Positions 5,668 through 6,289 of a stretch of DNA of 6,289 bases are shown one piece after another. Made by a program: the position numbers and the translations under genes. The stretch's first letter is position 1. Every line of letters begins with the position of its first letter. The notes beneath the pieces are model-generated. The model did not search any database, was not told where the DNA came from, and saw only the letters and a program-made list of their open reading frames with translations. This DNA comes from an uncultured Eubacteriales bacterium (GTDB taxonomy: Bacteria > Bacillota > Clostridia > Oscillospirales > Oscillospiraceae), in assembly GCA_900550165.1 (NCBI GenBank), contig URQY01000057.1, positions 1-6,289 of the forward strand, written 5' to 3'.

Positions 5668-6289
5668 TCAGGAGAGAAGGCCGATGCCGAAGGCAATGAT
5701 CGCGGCGTTGAAGAAGTCGTTGAAGAGGCCGCCGACCATCGGGATGACGAAGTAGGCCGAGGGGGAGGGACCGTAGCGGCGGGAAACGGCCTGCATGTTG
5801 GCCATGGCGTTCGACGTGGCACCCATGCCGAAGCCGATGAAGCCGGCGGTGATCATCGCGGCGTCGTAATCGCGGCCCATGACCGGGAAGACGACGAGCA
5901 GCGAGAAGACGACCATCAGCAGCACCTCGGCGGCGAGGGCGACGATCATCGGCAGCGCGAGGTCGACGAGCTGCCAGAGCTTGAGGCCCGAGAGCGCCAT
6001 GGAGAGGAAGATGGCGAGGAACATATTACCCATCGTGCCGATCTCCTGGGAGGGGAACTCCATGATCTTGAAGTGATCGATCACGTTGCGCACGATGACG
6101 GCAACGAGCATCGAGCCGATGTAAATGGGGAAGCTGAAGCCGCAGATCTTCGTGAGCCAGACGCTGACGAAGTTGCCGACGCCGACGCAGAACACGAGCA
6201 GCAGGAAGCCGTAGACGAAGTTGTTGGCGTGGGTGTTGTAATGTGCGTCATCGGCATCCTCCTCCTCGACCTGCTCGTCGACGAACCAG
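5668..6289 (-). CDS. gltS: Sodium/glutamate symporter GltS-type, 5' end outside the window
   Basis: This is the C-terminal half of a membrane protein that takes up glutamate with sodium. 206 residues are visible and the frame stays open to the window edge, beginning WFVDEQVEEEDADDAHYN, an acidic cytoplasmic-loop-like stretch. A GTG at 6195 is internal, not the start. About five to six hydrophobic spans follow: FVYGFLLLVFCVGVG, FPIYIGSMLVAVIVRNV, MFLAIFLSMALSG, LPMIVALAAEVLLMVVFSLLVVF, and the final FVIPMVGGLFNDFFNAAIIAFGIGLL. The family signature GFGMGATSNAMANM is at visible residues 152-165, followed by SRRYGPSPSAYFVIP, as in GltS proteins (Escherichia coli GltS has 401 residues). It lies upstream of sigG in the same direction; read-through into sigG seems to be blocked by the stem at 5541-5613. 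Confidence 0.88.
   Translation of the reverse strand, partial: WFVDEQVEEEDADDAHYNTHANNFVYGFLLLVFCVGVGNFVSVWLTKICGFSFPIYIGSMLVAVIVRNVIDHFKIMEFPSQEIGTMGNMFLAIFLSMALSGLKLWQLVDLALPMIVALAAEVLLMVVFSLLVVFPVMGRDYDAAMITAGFIGFGMGATSNAMANMQAVSRRYGPSPSAYFVIPMVGGLFNDFFNAAIIAFGIGLLS

Noticed and set aside
6193..6195. GTG as the start of the symporter
   Set aside because: The frame continues upstream without a stop to the window edge with loop-like and membrane-like residues, so the GTG is an internal valine.

Overview
The window looks like a chromosomal piece of a GC-rich, endospore-forming Firmicute, most likely a gut clostridium of the Oscillospiraceae/Ruminococcaceae type. The evidence is an unmistakable forespore sigma factor (SigG), clostridial Shine-Dalgarno sites, a GlnRS, a COG2509-type FAD protein, and intergenic regions packed with strong palindromes. 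The genus is inference.

Layout. Positions 1-176 hold a long palindrome, a second small hairpin, a near-consensus promoter and the leader of glnS. glnS (177-1910, +) is complete. Positions 1911-2365 are palindrome-rich and carry no convincing gene. A divergent two-gene pair follows: an unrecognised 64-residue protein (2366-2560, -) and a 66-residue Cro/CI-type helix-turn-helix protein (2659-2859, +). They share a 98-bp control region with two promoters and a 20-bp dyad. Positions 2860-3252 start with a good intrinsic terminator and then hold a second palindrome island. A FAD-dependent oxidoreductase (3253-4623, -), sigG (4763-5533, -) and the 3' part of a GltS-type sodium/glutamate symporter (5668 to the window end, -) fill the rest.

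How it works together. The genes do not form one pathway. glnS charges tRNA-Gln, gltS imports glutamate, sigG runs late forespore transcription, and the FAD protein is of unknown substrate. The small divergent pair has the form of a self-regulated accessory cassette. It is visibly AT-richer than its neighbours and is bounded by 27-bp perfect inverted repeats.

Most interesting points: (1) the sigG leader, where a sigma-F/sigma-G-like promoter sits inside the loop of a GC-rich stem that would sequester the sigG ribosome binding site, or terminate transcription, only in read-through RNA coming from gltS; (2) a bipartite palindrome family with a compensatory base-pair change between copies; (3) the inverted-repeat-bounded regulator pair.
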